From an uncultured Bacteroidota bacterium (GTDB lineage Bacteria > Bacteroidota > Bacteroidia > Flavobacteriales > Flavobacteriaceae): a DNA stretch of 64,000 nucleotides. The position numbers and the translations under genes were made by a program. Positions 19,912 through 31,695 of this stretch are shown piece after piece (position 1 is the stretch's first letter; each line of letters begins with the position of its first letter). Under the pieces are notes generated by a model. It did not search any database and had not been told where the DNA came from. It saw only the letters and a list, made by a program, of their open reading frames with translations. The stretch spans positions 1 through 64,000 of the forward strand of contig CABXGL010000005.1 of assembly GCA_902511755.1 (NCBI GenBank). The letters run 5' to 3'.

Positions 19912-21891
19912 ATGAAATTTTATTCTTTTTTTATAATAATAATATTTAGCTCATTATCATTTTTATATAGTCAGGATAATGATTTTAATCAAGACCCTCA
20001 ATTAATAGAAGATGAAGTTGAAAAAAAAAATATTCTATTAAATAATTTTAAAAAGAAAAAAGATACTTTAAATTCTAGATTACCAAATATTAGTAAGTAT
20101 CTAATAATTGATTTTAATAGAGATTCAACTTATCTTGATACAACTCTCACGATAAAAAAACATTATAAATTTAATTACTTAAGAAGAGATAATTTTGAAC
20201 TTTTAAAATATTCAAATATTGGCCAAACATATAATGAATTAACACACAATTTTGATTTTTTGTCTTTTTTCCCAAAGTTTAGTTTTTCGTCAAAAAATCA
20301 TGCGTATTTAAAATCAAATGAGGTAAAATATTTTCAAGTTCCTACTCCTTTAACTGAATTGTTGTTCAAGACAGTTATGAAACAAGGCCAGCACACAGAT
20401 GCCTTTTTTTCATCTAATATTTCCGAAAAATTAAATTTTTCTATTGCTTTTAAAGGACTAAGGTCATTAGGGAATTATCAAAATATTCTTTCGGGATCAA
20501 AACAATTTAGATTCACAACTAAATATAATTCTTCAAACAATCGATATAATTTTAAACTTCATTTTGTAAGTCAAGGTTTTGAGAATCAAGAAAATGGCGG
20601 TTTGATTGCTGAATCAATTTCAAATTTTGAATCTAAAGATCCATTATTTAATGAAAGGTCAAAGCTTTCTGTTAAATTCGAGGATGCTGAAAATTATTTT
20701 TCTAGTAAAAGATATTATTTAGATCATCAATTCCTTTTAACGCGAAAGAAAGATTCTACTCAAAAAAATAGTTTTTCCATTGGCCATAGATTTGAATATG
20801 AAACTATAAACAATACTTACGAACAAGAGCAAGCATCTGAATTTTACGGCACGATTAAATCAGGCTTAAATGGAATAAATGATAAATCTGAGATTAAAAC
20901 AACTTTGAATGAATTTTATACTGATTTGAATTCTAATTTATTAGGAAAGATTCAGATTATTTATACTAATTACAATTATAAATATAAATCCAATTCTTTA
21001 TCAAATGAATCTGATGGTTTTAATCAGAATGAAAATGCACTATCTATTAAGTTTAATAGAAATATTTTTGGACATCATTTAAAAGCTATTGTAAGTAATG
21101 GTCTTTTTGGAGATAGGTTAGGTAATTTGATAAATACAACTATCGTTTCAAATAAACAAAAAGAATTGAAATATAAATTTGGTTTGAATATTTCTAGTAA
21201 ACATCCTGGATTTTATTATGAAACATATGGCAGCTCCTATAATAATCTAAACTGGAACAATAGTATAAAAAAAGAAAAAATTAGAAATGTTTTTTTAAAG
21301 TTTCAGTTTAATAAATTTGTTGATTTACGTATTGATTTAAGAACAATAGAAAATTATACATATTTTTCTTCTATAGCTACAACTTTACCATCCTCTATTG
21401 ACAAAACTTTAATTCCTGTAGTAAATCAGTTAGATTCAAGTTTATATTACTTGAAGTTAAAGTTGGATAAAGAATTTAAATTTGGAAAATTTGCAATAGA
21501 CAATTCATTTGTATACCAGAATGTTAATCAAAAAGGAGATTACTTAAACTTACCTGAATTTATTTCAAGGAACACCTTTTATTACTCTAATACAATTTTG
21601 AAAGGGGCGATGTTTTTTCAAACAGGTATAAGTTTAAAATATTTTTCTAAATACTTTGCTAATGAGTACAATCCCGCTTTAAGTTCATTTCATGTTCAAA
21701 ATCAAAAGAAAATAGGCGGATTTCCACTAATAGATCTATTTGTTAATGCAAAAATAAAACAGACTAGATTGTTTTTAAAAGCAGAGCATTTTAATTCTAC
21801 TTTTACAGGAAATAATTTTTATTCTTCACCATCTTATCCTTATAGAGATTTTATAATTAGATTTGGATTAGTCTGGAACTTTTTTAATTAA
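19912..21891 (+). CDS. Putative outer-membrane porin (Porin_10-like)
   Basis: Signal peptide, long alternating beta-strand sequence ending in aromatic residues (LVWNFFN). Confidence 0.75.
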   Translation: MKFYSFFIIIIFSSLSFLYSQDNDFNQDPQLIEDEVEKKNILLNNFKKKKDTLNSRLPNISKYLIIDFNRDSTYLDTTLTIKKHYKFNYLRRDNFELLKYSNIGQTYNELTHNFDFLSFFPKFSFSSKNHAYLKSNEVKYFQVPTPLTELLFKTVMKQGQHTDAFFSSNISEKLNFSIAFKGLRSLGNYQNILSGSKQFRFTTKYNSSNNRYNFKLHFVSQGFENQENGGLIAESISNFESKDPLFNERSKLSVKFEDAENYFSSKRYYLDHQFLLTRKKDSTQKNSFSIGHRFEYETINNTYEQEQASEFYGTIKSGLNGINDKSEIKTTLNEFYTDLNSNLLGKIQIIYTNYNYKYKSNSLSNESDGFNQNENALSIKFNRNIFGHHLKAIVSNGLFGDRLGNLINTTIVSNKQKELKYKFGLNISSKHPGFYYETYGSSYNNLNWNNSIKKEKIRNVFLKFQFNKFVDLRIDLRTIENYTYFSSIATTLPSSIDKTLIPVVNQLDSSLYYLKLKLDKEFKFGKFAIDNSFVYQNVNQKGDYLNLPEFISRNTFYYSNTILKGAMFFQTGISLKYFSKYFANEYNPALSSFHVQNQKKIGGFPLIDLFVNAKIKQTRLFLKAEHFNSTFTGNNFYSSPSYPYRDFIIRFGLVWNFFN

Positions 21892-21896
21892 TGACT

Positions 21897-23357
21897 TTAT
21901 ATTACTGATGGCAGGTCCCCTTTTTCTTTAGTTTCTAAATTAGATTTTCCCATTAAAAACTTATCTACTTGAAATGCAGCTTCCCTTCCTTCAGAAATAG
22001 CCCAAACAATTAAAGATTGTCCTCTTCTCATATCACCAGCCGAAAAAATATGCGAAATACTAGTTTGGTAATTTTTTGATATTATCTGATTCCTGTCATC
22101 AGTTTTAATTCCTAATTGTTCAACTAAACTTTTTTCATGACCAGTAAAACCTAAGGCTAACAAAACTAAATCGCATGGCCACAATTTTTCACTGCCTTCA
22201 ATTTCTTTTAAGTAAGATTTTTCTTCCGTATTTTTTATCCATTCCACTTCAATAGTTTTTAAACTTATAACATTCCCATTTTCATCACCTATAAATTCTT
22301 TAGTTAAGATACTCCATTGTCTTTTTATTCCCTCTTCATGGGAGGTTGATGTTTTTAGTATAAATGGCCAATAAGGCCACGGGTTTTCTTGAGTTCTTTC
22401 AGAGGATGGCTTAGACATTATTTCAAAGTTAGTGACAGATTTGGCACCTTGTCTATTTGATGTGCCGATACAATCTGAACCTGTATCTCCTCCTCCAATT
22501 ACAATTACATTTTTGCCATTGGCATTTAATTCATTTAAAGGCTTTTTTATACCATCAATTACCTGATTTTGTAATTTTAAAAAATCCATTGCTTGTTTTA
22601 TGCCATTTAATTTTGACCCTTTAATTGGAAGTTCTTTTTTAATTGTTGCTCCACCACAGAGCACAATAGAATCATAATTTTTCAATTTATTTATTGAAAA
22701 ATTTTTACCAACTTCTGCATTAGTGTTAAATCTTATTCCTTCTTTTTTAAGAATATTGATTCTTCTGTCTATATGGTGCTTTTCCATTTTAAAATCTGGA
22801 ATACCATATCTTAAAAGGCCTCCAATTTTAGCATCTCTTTCAAATACTTCAATTAAATGACCTGCTCTATTTAGTTGTTGAGCTGTAGCTAGTCCAGCAG
22901 GTCCTGAGCCAATTACAGCAATTTTTTTGCCAGTCCTTTTTGAAGGAATTATTGGCTTAATCCATCCCTCTTCAAAACCTCTTTCAATAATGTATTTTTC
23001 TATCAGTTCAATTGAAACAGGAGGATTAATAATTCCAAGGACACATGCAGCTTCGCATGGAGCAGGGCATAGCCTTCCAGTAAATTCAGGAAAATTGTTG
23101 GTTGAGTGTAAAATATCTAATGCTTTTTTCCACTCATTATTATAAACAGCATCGTTAAAATCTGGGATTAGATTTCCTAATGGACAACCACTATGGCAAA
23201 ATGGAACTCCACAGTCCATACATCTTCCACCTTGTTTTATTAATTTTGATTCAGAAGGCTTTATAGTAAATTCTTCGTAATTTTTCAATCTTTTTATTAC
23301 AGGAATATGTTTTTCCTCAATCCTATTATATTCAATAAATCCTTTTAGTTTTCCCAC
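21897..23357 (-). CDS. gltD: Glutamate synthase small subunit
   Basis: RCMDCGVPFCHSGCPLGNLIPDFND, GSGPAGLATAQQLNRAGH, GGGDTGSDCIGTSNRQGA. Confidence 0.95.
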   Translation of the reverse strand: MGKLKGFIEYNRIEEKHIPVIKRLKNYEEFTIKPSESKLIKQGGRCMDCGVPFCHSGCPLGNLIPDFNDAVYNNEWKKALDILHSTNNFPEFTGRLCPAPCEAACVLGIINPPVSIELIEKYIIERGFEEGWIKPIIPSKRTGKKIAVIGSGPAGLATAQQLNRAGHLIEVFERDAKIGGLLRYGIPDFKMEKHHIDRRINILKKEGIRFNTNAEVGKNFSINKLKNYDSIVLCGGATIKKELPIKGSKLNGIKQAMDFLKLQNQVIDGIKKPLNELNANGKNVIVIGGGDTGSDCIGTSNRQGAKSVTNFEIMSKPSSERTQENPWPYWPFILKTSTSHEEGIKRQWSILTKEFIGDENGNVISLKTIEVEWIKNTEEKSYLKEIEGSEKLWPCDLVLLALGFTGHEKSLVEQLGIKTDDRNQIISKNYQTSISHIFSAGDMRRGQSLIVWAISEGREAAFQVDKFLMGKSNLETKEKGDLPSVI

Positions 23358-26300
23358 TTAGTTAATAATTTCTGAGATTTTTTCTTTAGCCATTTTTTCT
23401 AATGCCAATTTAAATTCTACTGGCATTATTTTTACAAATTTTTTAGATTCATTTTTCCAATTATTTAAAAAGGTTTCAGCTAATTTACTTGAGGTATAGC
23501 TAAAGTGATTTTCAATTAATTTTCTAATCAAGTCTAAGTCTTGTTTGTTTGGATTTTCAAATTCTATCATTTCAGAATTAAAATTTCTTTTATCAAATTT
23601 TTCACATTTGTATATAAATGCAATTCCACCACTCATTCCAGCAGCAAAGTTTCTTCCAGTATTTCCTAGAATTAATGCTATTCCTCCAGTCATGTATTCA
23701 CATCCATGATCTCCAACTCCTTCAACTACAGCAGTAGCTCCAGAATTTCTTACACAGAATCTTTCACCCGCAATCCCATTGATATAAGCTTCACCAGAAG
23801 TTGCTCCATATAGTGCAACATTTCCTGTAATTATATTCTTATGGGAAATAAAAGTTGAATCTTTAGGTTTTTTTACAATAATTTTAGCTCCAGAAAGTCC
23901 TTTTCCAAAATAATCATTTGTATTACCATCAATTTTCATGGTGAGGCCTTTTGTACTAAAAGCTCCAAAACTTTGTCCAGCTGATCCTTTGAAATTAAGT
24001 TGTAATGTGTCATTAGGAAGACCTTTAGACCCATATAGTTTTGATATTTCATTACTTAAAATTGCACCTACTGTTCTATCTGTATTTTTAATTTTATAAT
24101 CCAGACTCATCTTTACTTTTTTTTCAATGGCTAAATTTGCCTCTGATAATATTTTGAAATCCATAACTTTTCCCAGATTGTGATCTTGTTTGGAATTGTT
24201 TTTTATTGAGACACTTTTTGAAACGTTAGGCTTATACAAAATATTTGAGAGATCAATTCCTTTGGTTTTATAGTTTTTTATTGCGTCCTCCATATTTATT
24301 TTTTGACTTTGGCCAACCATTTCATTTATGGTTCTAAAGCCAAGATTTGCCATTATTTCTCTTAATTCTTCAGCAACAAAATACATGAAGTTGATAACAT
24401 GTTCAGGTTTTCCTTTGAAATTTTTTCTTAATTCTGGATCTTGTGTAGCAATTCCTACTGGACAGGTATTCAAATGACATGCTCGCATCATTATACATCC
24501 AGAAGCTATTAGCGGTGCCGTTGAAAACCCAAATTCTTCAGCACCTAAAAGACAAGCTATTGCGACATCTCTTCCAGTTTTTAACTGTCCGTCGCATTCT
24601 AGCACAATCCTTCCTCTTAGATCATTCATTACTAATGTTTGTTGAGCCTCTGCAATTCCAAGTTCCCAGGGTAATCCAGCATGTCTTAGAGAAGTTAATG
24701 GAGAGGCACCCGTTCCACCATCAAATCCAGAAATAAGTATGACATCCGCTTTAGCTTTAGCTACACCAGCTGCTATTGTTCCAACTCCAACTTCTGAAAC
24801 AAGCTTAACATTAATTCTAGCTTGTCTATTAGCATTCTTTAAATCAAAAATTAATTGTGATAAATCTTCAATTGAATATATGTCATGATGGGGTGGAGGT
24901 GAAATTAATCCAACATATGGAGTTGAGTTTCTAACCTTAGCAATCATGGGATTAACTTTTGGGCCAGGTAATTGACCACCTTCTCCAGGTTTTGCTCCTT
25001 GAGCCATTTTTATTTGAATTTCTGAAGCATTTGTTAAGTAATGAGAACTTACTCCAAATCTACCAGATGCAACTTGTTTTATAGAACTGTTTTTCCAAAT
25101 ACCATTGTTTTCTTTTTTAAATCTTTTAGGATCTTCTCCTCCTTCTCCAGAATTACTTTTTCCTCCAATTCTATTCATTGCTATTGCTAAATTTTCATGA
25201 GCTTCCTTACTAATGGATCCATATGACATTGCTCCTGTTTTAAATCTTTTTACAATTTCTGTCCATGGTTCTACTTCATCAATAGGAATTGGATCATAAT
25301 TAATGAATTTGAGCATTCCTCTGATAGTCATTAATTGTTTGTTTTGTTTATTTATTAAATCAGAATAAACTTTGTATGTGTCAAATTTATCCTCTCTAAC
25401 AGATTGCTGTAATTTTGATATAGTTGAGGGGTTAAGTAAGTGAGCCTCTCCATTTCTTCTCCACCTATAGTTTCCTCCAATTTCAAGACTCATAAAAGAA
25501 TTTTGTTTTGAAAAAGCTTCCCTGTGTCTTTTAGAATGCTCTTTTTCTAAACTATAAAGTCCAATTCCTTGAATTCTGGTAGGTGTATTTGAAAAATATT
25601 TTTCTGTAAAACTTTTTCTTAGCCCTAAAGCTTCAAAAATTTGAGAACCTCTATATGAGTGAAGAGTTGAAATCCCAATTTTATTCATCACTTTTAAAAT
25701 ACCTTTTGCTATAGCCGTATTAAAGTTTTCAATACTAACTTTTAAGTTTTGATTTCCAAAAAATCCTTTTTTATGATGGAATTGAATAATTTCATTAACT
25801 AAATATGGATTTATTGCACTTGCTCCATATCCAAATAATATAGAGAAGTGATGTGGCTCTCTAGGTTCAGAGGACTCAATTACAATTCCAAATTTTGATC
25901 TTTTTTTAAGTTTCATTAATTGGTGATGAATATTTGAGCATGCTAATAAGATAGGAATAGCTCCAAATTTTTTACTTACCCCTCGATCACTTATTATTAT
26001 AATATTATAACCCTGATCAACTTTTTCGCTAACCTCAATAACCATTTTATCTAATGCTTCTTCTATTCCATTATGACCTTTATTTAATTCATATAAAGCA
26101 TTTATTGAGGCAGTTTTAAAATGATCATTTTTAATAAATTTAATTTTATCTAAATCTTCATTTGAGATAATAGGATTTTTTATTTTTAGTTTTTTTGCAT
26201 GATCTGGAATAATATCATAAATATTAAAATCACTTCCAATACCTAGACTTGTATCTGTAACTATTTCTTCTCTTATCCCATCTAATGGAGGATTAGTTAC

Positions 26301-27860
26301 TTGAGCAAAAAGTTGTTTAAAATAGTTAAATAGTAACTGATTTTTAGTTGATAGTACTGCTAAAGGGGTATCTGTTCCCATTGATCCAATAACTTCCTTT
26401 CCTGATATGCACATTGGTAGAATGATTGTTTTTAAATCTTCTTCAGTATATCCAAAAATTCTAAGTCTTGTTTCAAAATCTAGTTTTTCTAATGGAGTTA
26501 TATTTCCAGTATAAGGAACTTTCATTAATGGAAGAACATTTTCTTTAATCCATTTTCTATATGGATGTTTTGAAACGATTAAATTTTTGATTTCTTCATC
26601 TTCAATTATTCTACCTTCATTCATATCAACAAGAAACATTTTTCCAGGCTCTAGTCTACCATGTTTTTGAATGTTGCTAGGTTCAATTTCAACAACACCA
26701 GTTTCAGATGACATAATTACATAACCATCTTTTGTTACACTATACCTAGAAGGTCTTAGCCCATTTCTATCTAGTAAAGCTCCAATATATTTTCCATCTG
26801 TAAAAGGAATAGAAGCTGGTCCATCCCACGGTTCCATAATACAAGAATTAAATTCATAAAAAGCTTTCTTTTCATCTGACATTGAGTAATGTTTTTCCCA
26901 AGCTTCTGGGACTAATATCATCATCACTTCGGGTAAAGATCTACCCGTTGTTAAAAGTAATTCAACTACCATATCCATTTGGGCAGAATCTGATTTTTCT
27001 TTAAGAATAATTGGAAAAACTTTAGATAAATCTGAGCCAATGAAATCAGATTTCATTAATTCTTCTCTAGAATTCATTCTAGTAACATTCCCTTTTCTTG
27101 TATTAATTTCACCATTGTGACACATATATCTAAAAGGTTGAGCTAGATCCCAAGTTGGAAAAGTATTGGTTGAATATCTTTGATGAACTAATGCTAATTT
27201 TGTAACTAGATTAGGGTTAGATAGATCCAAATAAAATCGATCAATATCTTCAGGAATTAAGAGTCCTTTATAAATTAATGTTCTATTATGAAGGCTTGGA
27301 AAATAGAAATATTGTTTTTGTGATAGAGCAGAGTTGTAAATTTCATTTTCTGCAATTTTTCTTGCTACAAATAATTTAGTGTTAAACTCAGATTCAGATA
27401 ATTTTCTCCCATCCTTTCCAATAAAAACTTGTTTGATAGTTGGTTGAGTTTCTGCAGCAATTCTACCCACAACTTTTGAGTTTATAGGGACTTCTCTCCA
27501 TCCTATAATTGATAGATTTTGTTTTGATATTTCATTTTCAAAAACATTAATACAATATTTAGATTGATTAGTTTTTTTTGGAAGAAATAACATGCCTACT
27601 GCATATTCATAGGGATCAGGTAATTGAAATTCACATTCTTTTCTAAAAAAAACATCGGGAATTTCTATTAATATTCCTGCACCATCTCCAGTTTTACCAT
27701 CAGAACTTACTGCTCCTCTATGTTCTAAACATGTAAGAATATTTAAAGCTTTATGAATTATATCGTTTGTTTTTTCACCTTTTAGACTACATATAAATCC
27801 TGCCCCACAATTATCATGTTCAAATTCAGGAGAGTATAATCCTTGTTTTTTTGGAAGCAT
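23358..27860 (-). CDS. gltB: Glutamate synthase large subunit
   Basis: 1500 aa; Ntn catalytic region DNCGAGFICS, PPPHHDIYSIEDLSQLI, GASPLTSLRHAGLPWELG. Confidence 0.97.
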   Translation of the reverse strand: MLPKKQGLYSPEFEHDNCGAGFICSLKGEKTNDIIHKALNILTCLEHRGAVSSDGKTGDGAGILIEIPDVFFRKECEFQLPDPYEYAVGMLFLPKKTNQSKYCINVFENEISKQNLSIIGWREVPINSKVVGRIAAETQPTIKQVFIGKDGRKLSESEFNTKLFVARKIAENEIYNSALSQKQYFYFPSLHNRTLIYKGLLIPEDIDRFYLDLSNPNLVTKLALVHQRYSTNTFPTWDLAQPFRYMCHNGEINTRKGNVTRMNSREELMKSDFIGSDLSKVFPIILKEKSDSAQMDMVVELLLTTGRSLPEVMMILVPEAWEKHYSMSDEKKAFYEFNSCIMEPWDGPASIPFTDGKYIGALLDRNGLRPSRYSVTKDGYVIMSSETGVVEIEPSNIQKHGRLEPGKMFLVDMNEGRIIEDEEIKNLIVSKHPYRKWIKENVLPLMKVPYTGNITPLEKLDFETRLRIFGYTEEDLKTIILPMCISGKEVIGSMGTDTPLAVLSTKNQLLFNYFKQLFAQVTNPPLDGIREEIVTDTSLGIGSDFNIYDIIPDHAKKLKIKNPIISNEDLDKIKFIKNDHFKTASINALYELNKGHNGIEEALDKMVIEVSEKVDQGYNIIIISDRGVSKKFGAIPILLACSNIHHQLMKLKKRSKFGIVIESSEPREPHHFSILFGYGASAINPYLVNEIIQFHHKKGFFGNQNLKVSIENFNTAIAKGILKVMNKIGISTLHSYRGSQIFEALGLRKSFTEKYFSNTPTRIQGIGLYSLEKEHSKRHREAFSKQNSFMSLEIGGNYRWRRNGEAHLLNPSTISKLQQSVREDKFDTYKVYSDLINKQNKQLMTIRGMLKFINYDPIPIDEVEPWTEIVKRFKTGAMSYGSISKEAHENLAIAMNRIGGKSNSGEGGEDPKRFKKENNGIWKNSSIKQVASGRFGVSSHYLTNASEIQIKMAQGAKPGEGGQLPGPKVNPMIAKVRNSTPYVGLISPPPHHDIYSIEDLSQLIFDLKNANRQARINVKLVSEVGVGTIAAGVAKAKADVILISGFDGGTGASPLTSLRHAGLPWELGIAEAQQTLVMNDLRGRIVLECDGQLKTGRDVAIACLLGAEEFGFSTAPLIASGCIMMRACHLNTCPVGIATQDPELRKNFKGKPEHVINFMYFVAEELREIMANLGFRTINEMVGQSQKINMEDAIKNYKTKGIDLSNILYKPNVSKSVSIKNNSKQDHNLGKVMDFKILSEANLAIEKKVKMSLDYKIKNTDRTVGAILSNEISKLYGSKGLPNDTLQLNFKGSAGQSFGAFSTKGLTMKIDGNTNDYFGKGLSGAKIIVKKPKDSTFISHKNIITGNVALYGATSGEAYINGIAGERFCVRNSGATAVVEGVGDHGCEYMTGGIALILGNTGRNFAAGMSGGIAFIYKCEKFDKRNFNSEMIEFENPNKQDLDLIRKLIENHFSYTSSKLAETFLNNWKNESKKFVKIMPVEFKLALEKMAKEKISEIIN

Positions 27861-28060
27861 AAGTTTTATTGGAATTAATAAAAGTAAAGAATATAAGTCC
27901 TCTTAATAAACAATTTAACTCTAAATCAACAATTAATATAAAGTTGATAATTTAAGACCTCTATTTTGTCTATTTGATAATTTTTATCACGTTTTTTATT
28001 TATTTAGTAATGGTAGATTCTATTTTTTTTTAATATGTTTACCATTCATTTTATTAATCA

Positions 28061-29389
28061 ATGGAATTAGTTATTATTTCAGTTTTTGTATTGGGTTATT
28101 TTTTAATAACAATTGAACATTCAATTAAGATTGATAAATTAATACCTGCATTAGCAATGATGGCTATTATGTGGGCAATAATTGCACTAAATCATTTACA
28201 ATTATTTCATATCAATCTTGATTTGCTTAAGTTGGAGGAAGCACATTTAGATGAGACTCTTCTTCATCATTTGGGTAAGACAGCAGAGATATTAATTTTC
28301 TTACTTGGTGCAATGACTATAGTTGAAATAATAGATTTCTTCCGTGGTTTTTTAGGAATTAAGAGATTAGTTAAAACAAGAAGTAAAATTAAAATTTTAT
28401 GGATTTTTGGTTTTTTAGCATTTTTCCTTTCTGCAATAATTGACAATTTAACCGCAACAATTGTTTTAATTACTTTACTTCAAAAGATAGTAGAAGATAA
28501 AAACTTGAAATTGTGGTATTCAGGATTAATAATTATTGCAGCTAATGCTGGTGGTGCATGGTCTCCAATTGGAGATATAACAACTACTATGTTATGGATT
28601 GCAGATAAAGTCACCGTTTTTGATTTAATAAAGTATTTAATTATACCATCTCTAATGTGTATGATAGTTCCATTTTTTATTGCTTCACGTTTTAAAATTT
28701 TTAAAGGTGAATTTGAAATGACAGAAAAAGTAAAAGATTTAGAAGAAAATAAATATGGAAATAAAATATTATTTATAGGATTAAGTTCTATAATTTTTGT
28801 TCCAATTTTTAAAGTAGTTACTCATTTGCCTCCTTATGTAGGTATGATGTTATCTTTAGCATTTGTTGCTACCGTAGCGGAGATATACAGTAATAAAAAG
28901 TTTAGTTTGACAAAAGTAGATAAGGATCATGAGGATGAGTCAGATCATAGCCCTGTACATGCTTCACTTACTAAAATTGAACTCCCTAGTATATTGTTTT
29001 TCCTAGGAATATTAATGGCAGTAGGAGCTTTAGAGTCCTTGGGTATTCTTTTTAATTTTGCTAATTGGATTAATGAAGTTATTCCAAATACAGATCTAGT
29101 AATTATTTTGCTGGGGCACTTATCAGCACTAATTGATAATGTTCCTCTAGTTGCTGCATCAATTGGTATGTTCCCAAATCCTATTGATGACCCACTTTGG
29201 CATGGAATTGCATTTTCTGCTGGGACTGGAGGAAGTATGTTAATTATTGGTTCAGCTGCAGGAGTAGTTGCTATGGGTATGGAAAAAATTGATTTCTTCT
29301 GGTATTTGAAGAAAATAGCAATTTTAGCAATGGTTGGATTTTGGGCTGGTTATGTTACTTTTATGCTTCTTCGAGATTTTGTTTTATAA
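28061..29389 (+). CDS. nhaD: NhaD family Na+/H+ antiporter
   Basis: Polytopic; IIAANAGGAWSPIGDITTTMLW and LSALIDNVPLVAASIGMF motifs. Confidence 0.92.
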   Translation: MELVIISVFVLGYFLITIEHSIKIDKLIPALAMMAIMWAIIALNHLQLFHINLDLLKLEEAHLDETLLHHLGKTAEILIFLLGAMTIVEIIDFFRGFLGIKRLVKTRSKIKILWIFGFLAFFLSAIIDNLTATIVLITLLQKIVEDKNLKLWYSGLIIIAANAGGAWSPIGDITTTMLWIADKVTVFDLIKYLIIPSLMCMIVPFFIASRFKIFKGEFEMTEKVKDLEENKYGNKILFIGLSSIIFVPIFKVVTHLPPYVGMMLSLAFVATVAEIYSNKKFSLTKVDKDHEDESDHSPVHASLTKIELPSILFFLGILMAVGALESLGILFNFANWINEVIPNTDLVIILLGHLSALIDNVPLVAASIGMFPNPIDDPLWHGIAFSAGTGGSMLIIGSAAGVVAMGMEKIDFFWYLKKIAILAMVGFWAGYVTFMLLRDFVL

Positions 29390-29394
29390 AATAA

Positions 29395-30615
29395 ATGAAT
29401 TATACAGAAACTGTTGATTGGCTTTATAATCAATTGCCTGTTTATCAACGAGATGGATTTATTAAATATAAAATTGACTTAAATTCAATTAAATCAGTTT
29501 GTAATTTTTTTCAAAATCCACAAGATAATTTTAAATCAATACATGTAGCAGGAACAAATGGAAAAGGTTCTACTAGCCATATGTTAGCATCGATTTTTCA
29601 TGAGGGAGGTTATAAAGTAGGACTATATACTTCTCCACATTTAATTGATTTTAGAGAAAGAATTAAATTAAATGGAAAAAAGATTCCAGAATCTAATGTT
29701 GTAGATTTTGTAAAAAAATATCAAGATTATTTTAAAAAAAATAAAATTTCTTTTTTTGAAATGACAGTTGCGATGGCTTTCTACTATTTTTCAAAATCAA
29801 AGGTAGATATAGCTGTAATTGAAACTGGGTTAGGAGGAAGGTTAGATGCTACTAATATTATAAATCCTATTATAAGTATTATAACAAATGTAGGTTTAGA
29901 TCATCAAGAATTTTTAGGAGAAGATATTAAACAAATTGCTAGAGAAAAGGCAGGTATTATAAAGAGTTGTAAACCAGTGGTAATTAGTGAATATCAATCT
30001 TCAATACACAAAATTTTTATTGATAAAGCAAATGAAAAAAACTCAGATATATATTTGGCCAACGATATAGATATTTCTGATTTTTCTAGTGATTTACAAG
30101 GTTCTTTTCAAAAAAAGAATATTAAGGGTGTTATTAAGTCTCTTTCAATAATGGATGATTTGAGTATTTCAACAAAGGATATTAAAAAAGGACTTTTAAA
30201 CGTTATTAATAATACTGGATTAAGAGCAAGGTGGGAAATTATAAATCAAAGCCCTAAAACAATCCTTGATGTTGGACATAATTTAGAGGCTTTTAAAGAA
30301 ACTATTAAAGCATTTGATGAAATTTCTTTTGGAGAATTAAGAATTGTAATTGGATTTGTTAAGGGTAAAAATTTTGAAAAAATATTACGATCTTTACCTA
30401 AAGACGCATATTATTACTTTTGTGAACCAGATATAAATAGGGCTTTAAAGGTTGAAGAGATTTTTAATTATTCTAAGAAGATAGGAATAAAAGGAAAATC
30501 TTTTTTAAATGTTAAAAGTGCATATCAATGTTGTTGTGATGAATCAAGAAAAGAAGATCTAATTTTTATTGGAGGAAGTAATTTTATTGTTTCAGACATA
30601 ATTGAATTTGTATAA
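29395..30615 (+). CDS. folC: Folylpolyglutamate synthase/dihydrofolate synthase
   Basis: HVAGTNGKGSTSHMLASIFHEGGYKVGLYTSPHL, ETGLGGRLDATN. Confidence 0.95.
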   Translation: MNYTETVDWLYNQLPVYQRDGFIKYKIDLNSIKSVCNFFQNPQDNFKSIHVAGTNGKGSTSHMLASIFHEGGYKVGLYTSPHLIDFRERIKLNGKKIPESNVVDFVKKYQDYFKKNKISFFEMTVAMAFYYFSKSKVDIAVIETGLGGRLDATNIINPIISIITNVGLDHQEFLGEDIKQIAREKAGIIKSCKPVVISEYQSSIHKIFIDKANEKNSDIYLANDIDISDFSSDLQGSFQKKNIKGVIKSLSIMDDLSISTKDIKKGLLNVINNTGLRARWEIINQSPKTILDVGHNLEAFKETIKAFDEISFGELRIVIGFVKGKNFEKILRSLPKDAYYYFCEPDINRALKVEEIFNYSKKIGIKGKSFLNVKSAYQCCCDESRKEDLIFIGGSNFIVSDIIEFV

Positions 30616-30618
30616 AAG

Positions 30619-31695
30619 ATGAGAAAAATAACAACCTTTTTATTATTGTTTATAGCATTTTCTTGTTCTACTAATAATGAGATTAGAGGAATTTCATTAA
30701 AAGCACCTCTTTCTAAAAACATTGATAATTTTTTAAAATTTACTTCTAATGTATTAGCTCCAGATGGTGTTAATACAATTATATTTAATATTGGATGGAA
30801 CTATGAATTTAAATCATTTCCAGAACTCACTGGCCCTGATGCTCTTTCAGAATCTGATATAAAAAAGATAGTTAAACATTGTAAATCTTTGGGAATTGAA
30901 ATTATTCCAAAAGTTAGTATGCTAGGTCACCAATCTACTCTAATTAGAGATAATAAAGGAATAGCTGTAAAAACAAAAATGCATTCATTACTCGAAAATT
31001 ATCCAGAATTTGACGAGAATCCTGAGGTTAAATTACCAGAAAAATATGAATGGCCAAATAAGGATGGTTTATATACTAAAAGTTATTGTCCTTTGCATCC
31101 AAAGGTTCATGATGTTGTATTACCAATCTTAGATGAATTAGTAAATGTTTTCGAAGCTAAGACACTTCACGCAGGAATGGATGAAGTTTTTTATATTGGA
31201 AATGATAATTGTATTAGATGCTCTGGTAAAAGTAAATCTGAGCTTTATGCTAATGAAGTAAATTTAATCCATTCTTTTTTAAAAAAGAGAAATGTTGAGC
31301 TAATGATTTGGGGAGATAGAATGATTGATGGAAAAGAAACTGGATTAGGAATGTGGGAAGCAAGTGAAAATGACACTTATGGTTCAATTGATTTAATAGA
31401 CAAAGATGTTATAATAGCTGATTGGCATTATAGGAAAGCTACCAAAACACATGATTATTTTATAGAAAAAGGATTTAGAGTACTTACTTGTCCCCACAAC
31501 AACAAAGAAGTTGCAAAAACTCAATACGATCAATACAAAAATCATAAAAGCGAAAATTATTTAGGTATGGTTCAAACAATATGGTTAACAAATCAAGAAT
31601 TTATTGATTTTTATAATGGTAAAATTAAAATAGAATCAGGAAAAAAAGGATCATTAGAAACCTATAAAGAATTAGTTAGTCTATGGAAAAAATAA
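30619..31695 (+). CDS. Lipoprotein with GH20 (beta-N-acetylhexosaminidase)-like catalytic domain
   Basis: Lipobox LFIAFSC; TIM-barrel-like sequence with [11 protein letters not shown] (GH20 HxGxDE). Confidence 0.7.
   Translation: MRKITTFLLLFIAFSCSTNNEIRGISLKAPLSKNIDNFLKFTSNVLAPDGVNTIIFNIGWNYEFKSFPELTGPDALSESDIKKIVKHCKSLGIEIIPKVSMLGHQSTLIRDNKGIAVKTKMHSLLENYPEFDENPEVKLPEKYEWPNKDGLYTKSYCPLHPKVHDVVLPILDELVNVFEAKTLHAGMDEVFYIGNDNCIRCSGKSKSELYANEVNLIHSFLKKRNVELMIWGDRMIDGKETGLGMWEASENDTYGSIDLIDKDVIIADWHYRKATKTHDYFIEKGFRVLTCPHNNKEVAKTQYDQYKNHKSENYLGMVQTIWLTNQEFIDFYNGKIKIESGKKGSLETYKELVSLWKK

Noticed and set aside
22927-23145. 72-aa plus ORF
   Set aside because: Antisense inside gltD
24479-24736. 85-aa plus ORF
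   Set aside because: Antisense inside gltB
27861-28060. 200-nt divergent gltB/nhaD intergenic region as a possible ncRNA
   Set aside because: AT-rich with no stable stem or recognised RNA motif by eye
30525-30722. 65-aa minus ORF
   Set aside because: Antisense across the folC/GH20-like junction; composition is mirror of coding sequence
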